Made by a program: the position numbers and the translations under genes. DNA of 10,727 nt. Origin: Methanobacteriota archaeon. GTDB lineage: Archaea > Thermoplasmatota > Poseidoniia > Poseidoniales > Thalassarchaeaceae. This document shows positions 7,301 to 10,727 of this stretch, piece by piece (the stretch's first letter is position 1; every line of letters starts with the position of its first letter). The DNA lies in NCBI GenBank assembly GCA_002731195.1, contig PCAI01000032.1:1-10727 (forward strand), written 5' to 3'. A model generated the notes under the pieces. That model saw nothing but the letters and a program-made list of their open reading frames with translations. It made no database searches and was not told the origin of the DNA.

Positions 7301-10300
7301 TTCAGTGGCCAATATTGTGGACATCCCTGGATGGGTAGTTGTTGTTATGTCGAGTGATTTATCACCAAACACTACCGTAAGAGGAGAAGCTCGTTTTTGG
7401 TATTCTCTCGGTAATTCTTGTAAAGTTTCTATTGGAGAAAACAAATGTAATCCGTCCTGAGATACAATTGCTAATTGATTATTTTTTAAATCGGCATCAA
7501 TTATGCCGGTCATTATTTTACTATAGACAGTATTATGATTTCCATTTGCCCGCAGTATGTCGATGCCCACTGGAGAAATCATCACTATGTTTGTACCATC
7601 AGATAAAATCTGAGAAGCGGGCCATGAAAGTAAATCTTCCACTCCCATTCCAGATTCCATGCGCATTATTGTACCATTCCAATGTACCAATGGTTCACTA
7701 TCTGTTGCAATATGGACGCCCCAATCATCAGATGTAACAGAACGGACATCGTTACTTGGTATCATGTCAATGTTATAGGTTCCATTTTCTCCATCAGTAT
7801 TCAAATCCCAAGCAACAACTCCAGGTCTTGTTCTTCCTTCTCCATTATGTGAAATAAAAATAGCTGCATCATGAGAAATAATCTGAGTACTATTATCTTG
7901 AGGATTTATTATTTCTCTCGATGTTGCTGGAGAATAAGCTAAACCTGATATAGAGTTACCAATTAAACCATCATCTGAATCCAGAGTTGTCACATAAGAG
8001 AGATTTTGATCTAAAATTGATAAGCCGATTGGCCCTCCTAAAATTACTGTTCCATTACCTCCAATGGGACTTGGAGATACCATCAAATGCTGGATAATTG
8101 AAGAAGGTAGTCCGTCCAGAGTTGTTATTGGATTATCCCATCCAGAAATAGTAGTGTTCCACATACCCAATCCTCCATTTGTTGCAATTAGTATATGATC
8201 ATCATATTCAATAAAGTCTCTAACAATATTGCTTGGTAATCCTGCTATTAGACTTCCATGTTCCCAAGTCCCCTTCTCAGTGTCTAGAGATTGGAAACCA
8301 GCAGAAGAGCTATCATAGCCCATTAAACCAACAAAGAGTGTTCCATCTTCTTCAAGGAATAAACCATCCATATTTCTATGAAGTCCATTAGGCATTTGAG
8401 TCAAGTTTTTTCCAATTGTATCTAAATACATGAGTCCACCTCCTACAGTAGAAACCCAAACCTTTTCTCCATCCAGCCTTAATTCATTGATTATATCATC
8501 GAATATTCTGACGCCATATTGCCAATTTACAGAACCATTTTCTATTATTTCACCCTGCAAAATAGTAGAACCCCAGTAAGCATCAAAATAATCACTACTA
8601 GTTACCCAGACATGAGTTGTGTTAGAAATTATTTCCTGTACTGAACCGCCAGGTAAGCCGACCAATTCATCGAATCCACCTTGGATAAGTCCCGTGTTAT
8701 CTAATCTATCAACTCTGTTTATACCTGTATTTTCACCAGATCTACCTATGGCATATATTCTTGACCCAGGAGATTTAACTATAGAACATGCATCCATTCC
8801 TCCATCTAATACTATACCGTTCGATGCAGTATTTCCTGATGTCATAATTCTAGTTATTCCTGAATTACCACCAAAGTGAGCGATTAATAAAAGGCCGTTA
8901 TCGTATAGCATCCCTCCTGGGAAAACACTTCCCTCTGAAACTCCATTTGTATCATCTAAAGGGCTTAGAAAATTATTTGAATTATACGAAAATCTATCTA
9001 TTCCCACTGAATCTGTATTAAATCCAACATATAGTATTCTGTTTGAGTTGTCACAGGCTAAAGCACGTGGGTCTCGACTTGATATCTGAGAATTATCGGT
9101 TGTTATTGGAGAAATCCATTCATTGGTTATTCCATCGCCATCATGATCAGCAGTATCGAACCTAGCAATTCCTCCTCCTGATTGCCACCAGCCACCTTGG
9201 AAACCTATTGCTAAATGTACAATGTCATCACAGAATATAATATCAGCGCCGTACCCATTTGGAATATCTCCACTATCCATATCCCATGTTGTCCAATTTC
9301 CTTCATACAATACCATGACTAACCCATCATTATAGCCACCAGAAGAAAGCCAAAGGGTGTTACCTATTGCTTTCATAGAATAAAAATCCAATTCAGAATC
9401 AGAAGGTAATCCATCATCAGGAAGCCATGGAGAGAGCCATGTTTCATTTATTGGATCCCATCTTAGTATTCCATTCATACTTGCAAAAACATACTCGCCA
9501 TTAAATTCGGCCATTCCCCTAATTCTTCCATCCACATCATTCCACTGTCCTAATAAAGTCATATTTATCGCTGAAAAACGACGTAAAATATTCTCTCCAT
9601 AAGCAACCCATAATTCACAAGATGTTGTGATAGGAAAACAATCGCCCAGATATTGTGCATTTACTCTTTCAACATCTCCTAATGTCTCTAGATTATTTGA
9701 CCAATTATTATCTGTAATATTCCATCTTACTATGGTACCTGAATCTCCAGTGCCGCCCCACCATCCTGTCTCACGGACACTGATCCATAATTCATTACCT
9801 ACATTTTCAATTCCATGAATTACACCAGAAAATCCTGCTTGGTCACCTGCATCTAGAGTATCCATACTTGAGTTATTTAATAGGTTTATACGATAAACCT
9901 CATCTCTTTGAGTCCAAGACTGTCCGCGTTGTAGTGAGTAGTACATTACATCTTCAACAATAATTATGTCACTAGGAGCAGTTTGTGGTAAAGTTGGCCC
10001 ATTAGTATTGTCTCCTCTTTCCCAATCGACTAAAATGGTATCATTTATTACATCTATTAGAGTTATGCCAAAATCTCCTCCTAACCACATAGTACCATAA
10101 TCAAGTCCTGGGATTATTACAGTAACGTCATCATCTTCTATGTATCCTTGAGTTCCGTCCCAAGGAGTTAGCCATAATTGACTAGTCATGTTATATCTAG
10201 CTACACCAGTATTCTCAAAGCCTAAGTAAACTATATCTTCTATTTGTAATATTCTAGCTCTTTGAGTTTCGTCTCCTGCTGTCCAAACATCCATTACTGT

Positions 10301-10727
10301 TCCATTAGCGGTATTGATTACTGCGACACCTTCATCAGTACCTGCATAAAGGGTATCAACGCCTATTTTTGATACGCCAAAAACGAATCTGGAAGGTACA
10401 CTAAGTTCGTCACCATTGTTACCTCCTTGTTCATTCCAACATTCATTTAGAGTTATATCGGGTTCACTTGGAGTAGGCCAGAACCACATGCATGCACCTC
10501 TATTTGTACCAGCATAAATTCCATCTGCATCGCTTGTTATATCATAGAAAGCATAAGGATCATTATTCCCTCCTGGTATTGATGTAGGTAGTAATTCCCA
10601 CTGGCTACCATCCCAACGTGCTAACTCCCCACAATCTCCCCTATTCCAACAATTATTATTTGTATTTGTATCAGAACCTACCAAAAGACCTCCATAAAAG
10701 TCTAATGATAGAGATATAACATCATTA
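4307..10727 (-). CDS. Giant cell-surface protein: beta-propeller repeats, FN3-like domains, one membrane helix, acidic cytoplasmic tail (5' end outside the window)
   Basis: The frame is open to the right edge, so at least 2139 residues exist and the true start and any signal peptide are missing. The in-frame TTG at 10684 is not a convincing start, because the 14 codons before it continue a propeller strand; residue numbers here count from that TTG. Residues 1 to about 1098 hold roughly 23 blade-like repeats of 40-60 residues, some resembling the Reg_prop type (GLPSNIVRDFIEYDDHILIA), enough for about three seven-bladed propellers. A beta-rich segment (about 1110-1231) follows. Six FN3-like domains begin near 1232, 1352, 1459, 1582, 1719 and 1839. 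After a Gly-rich linker, a single helix (1966-1986) is followed by KPKDK and an acidic tail (1987-2125) that includes 12-residue repeats. The positive residues after the helix put the N-terminal part outside. Sequons (N-x-S/T) and closely spaced cysteine pairs fit an exported ectodomain. A role in adhesion, polymer binding or sensing is conceivable; none can be assigned. Confidence 0.9.
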   Translation of the reverse strand, partial: NDVISLSLDFYGGLLVGSDTNTNNNCWNRGDCGELARWDGSQWELLPTSIPGGNNDPYAFYDITSDADGIYAGTNRGACMWFWPTPSEPDITLNECWNEQGGNNGDELSVPSRFVFGVSKIGVDTLYAGTDEGVAVINTANGTVMDVWTAGDETQRARILQIEDIVYLGFENTGVARYNMTSQLWLTPWDGTQGYIEDDDVTVIIPGLDYGTMWLGGDFGITLIDVINDTILVDWERGDNTNGPTLPQTAPSDIIIVEDVMYYSLQRGQSWTQRDEVYRINLLNNSSMDTLDAGDQAGFSGVIHGIENVGNELWISVRETGWWGGTGDSGTIVRWNITDNNWSNNLETLGDVERVNAQYLGDCFPITTSCELWVAYGENILRRFSAINMTLLGQWNDVDGRIRGMAEFNGEYVFASMNGILRWDPINETWLSPWLPDDGLPSDSELDFYSMKAIGNTLWLSSGGYNDGLVMVLYEGNWTTWDMDSGDIPNGYGADIIFCDDIVHLAIGFQGGWWQSGGGIARFDTADHDGDGITNEWISPITTDNSQISSRDPRALACDNSNRILYVGFNTDSVGIDRFSYNSNNFLSPLDDTNGVSEGSVFPGGMLYDNGLLLIAHFGGNSGITRIMTSGNTASNGIVLDGGMDACSIVKSPGSRIYAIGRSGENTGINRVDRLDNTGLIQGGFDELVGLPGGSVQEIISNTTHVWVTSSDYFDAYWGSTILQGEIIENGSVNWQYGVRIFDDIINELRLDGEKVWVSTVGGGLMYLDTIGKNLTQMPNGLHRNMDGLFLEEDGTLFVGLMGYDSSSAGFQSLDTEKGTWEHGSLIAGLPSNIVRDFIEYDDHILIATNGGLGMWNTTISGWDNPITTLDGLPSSIIQHLMVSPSPIGGNGTVILGGPIGLSILDQNLSYVTTLDSDDGLIGNSISGLAYSPATSREIINPQDNSTQIISHDAAIFISHNGEGRTRPGVVAWDLNTDGENGTYNIDMIPSNDVRSVTSDDWGVHIATDSEPLVHWNGTIMRMESGMGVEDLLSWPASQILSDGTNIVMISPVGIDILRANGNHNTVYSKIMTGIIDADLKNNQLAIVSQDGLHLFSPIETLQELPREYQKRASPLTVVFGDKSLDITTTTHPGMSTILATENNPINISSSSDSEVDPGELPMYNSPLIFSAPQSGAWIWAQSQSLNYSGTWNLTDYNSGIQTNFQSAIFNTPPGSSSSQLQIRLQSPQDGKLMIRLTYDWNRLEAPTSITNLTDRPNDGGGILEASWLPAQDSAWYAYRLYVWDSTNDPDWVPLKEDLDNFATYQRISFWSETSAIISEANQDGMVKPLSDDRQYRAAISIEYQDGSLGEPMTWEGNATPTDEVPKPPEWLSVAPLSGGIPGVVNAEWSACKELDPYLTRIWSVKQEITNALALNNASDLSFASGNSTVLELEGNVPYWFAIVCVDQNGQSDLVNATVFGPVVTAGGLNDGIPPAQISDVNAYDIASDEGGRIGVSWSPNAEEDCSYYIIYILPASGFQPPTSVDGWPTASYVSDCSTGSTIIDSIGGTTLENGIVYWIGVVAVDDWGNMAVEPVNVVTTTAYSDIDTDSISASAPEKVSGLQAWDHPSDDGTAIDISWNRSIADDFSHYTVWASEYPLGNLIEINQHCEEYNCELMIINQRQIENSLKLEVTLDKALYGNEPSELSSDEIRPSIPLYVTITIHDLAGNAYLSNLEDHVVIVTPIDNRGDIYPPDRMDSPILTDRSPDSGDGMFVEFAQSESSDVAEYWIYAVAGNPFTQVNNIQPALIVDRDVQMPILLQYLSDGQPLGTSLPIWVTIVAVDSSSNAWFDDLATSMISLVDESILDPGAHLPILSGVQSYWNLAGTNIEIIWDLSNDAKVVSYSAYYSLGPFSDTRNASLLANNITSNTISFNSFNGIEIEQSATYWIAVVASDGELQRLGVNPLEVKPWTDYTPGGGGLLDDGSGISWMEQLLEGNMNFIIILLSSILIFIGAVLIIKPKDKIAPEPWEMGTIEVNLEDELTQKDEDLDTIITSTMEKSVLEDDNEQTSKFDNYEIEDTNSSPNIISSEIEDELLDSKDAFVKSMNDLDKMADLIDSEDLDKMADLIDSEDLDKMADNLSKKEIDTTFLDDMLEDQ
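4367..4459 (-). repeat. Perfect 36-bp tandem repeat (2.6 copies) encoding DLDKMADLIDSE
   Basis: The unit TCAGCC...ATTAAA (plus strand) begins at 4368, 4404 and 4440. The first two copies are identical and the third is identical for 20 bases before it diverges at 4460. The unit length is a multiple of three, so copy changes keep the frame. It encodes residues 2076-2106 of the giant protein as DLDKMADLIDSE twice plus DLDKMAD, a short amphipathic acidic motif in the cytoplasmic tail. Confidence 0.95.
4727..4789 (-). other. Membrane-spanning segment of the giant surface protein
   Basis: Twenty-one residues (MNFIIILLSS to GAVLII) are uninterrupted hydrophobic or small residues except for one Asn and two Ser. 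Acidic and Gly-rich sequence precedes the segment and KPKDK follows it. By the positive-inside rule the tail after it is cytoplasmic, and the propellers and FN3-like domains are outside. Confidence 0.85.
4850..6992 (-). other. Six consecutive fibronectin type III-like domains within the giant protein
   Basis: Each unit opens with a Pro-rich boundary and a hydrophobic strand (APTSITNL, PKPPEWLSV, IPPAQISDV, APEKVSGL, YPPDRMDSP, LPILSGVQ). It continues with a strand of the type I-x-I/V-S-W and a central Y-x-I/V-Y strand, and ends with Y/L-W-I/V-x-I/V-V-A-V-D. Such arrays form stiff stalks that hold binding domains away from the membrane. Several units carry cysteine pairs, for example C1636 and C1641. 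Confidence 0.75.
9116..9148 (-). other. Isolated thrombospondin type 3-like calcium loop within the propeller region
   Basis: Residues 513-523 of the giant protein read DHDGDGITNEW, which has the DxDGDGxxxE spacing of the repeats in the secreted protein encoded at the left edge. It lies in a loop between two propeller blades and is the only such motif I see in the visible part of this gene. Calcium binding is an inference from the acidic residue spacing. Confidence 0.6.

Noticed and set aside
10682..10684. TTG at 10684 as the start of the giant gene
   Set aside because: The same frame stays open for 14 more codons to the window edge, and those codons continue a beta-propeller-like strand ending in FYGGLLVG. 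The gene is cut by the window instead.

Overview
The window comes from an AT-rich prokaryotic genome, and every gene I can support lies on the minus strand. A very large FN3/propeller surface protein, a secreted protein with thrombospondin type 3 repeats, a strong GGAGG-type ribosome binding site and tight packing together suggest a planktonic marine archaeon such as Marine Group II/III (Poseidoniia). This placement is an inference from style and gene content; no RNA gene or other phylogenetic marker is present to confirm it.

Layout, in the direction of transcription (right to left). (1) 10727-4307: one giant gene whose 5' end lies beyond the window. The visible part reads about 23 beta-propeller blade-like repeats, a beta-rich domain, six fibronectin type III-like domains, one membrane helix, and a 139-residue acidic tail containing a perfect 36-bp tandem repeat. 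(2) 4275-3484: a divergent class IV PLP enzyme, probably 4-amino-4-deoxychorismate lyase (PabC). (3) 3484-1184: a fused aminodeoxychorismate synthase with the synthase (PabB) half first and the glutaminase (PabA) half last, coupled to pabC by a TGATG stop/start overlap. (4) 1128-766: a 120-residue protein with a four-cysteine putative zinc site and two membrane helices, function unknown. (5) 765-480: intergenic region with two small inverted repeats and a candidate promoter. (6) 479 to the left edge: the start of a secreted calcium-binding repeat protein.

The clearest functional unit is pabC-pabBA: the fused enzyme would make 4-amino-4-deoxychorismate from chorismate and glutamine, and PabC would release p-aminobenzoate and pyruvate for folate or another pterin cofactor. 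The two surface proteins flank this unit. They share one type of calcium-binding loop, but nothing in the sequence links them to p-aminobenzoate synthesis. I see no mobile element, CRISPR array, tRNA or rRNA. I do not see a convincing new multi-gene system; the most unusual items are the domain order of the Pab fusion, the altered conserved positions in PabC, and the architecture and repeat tail of the giant protein.
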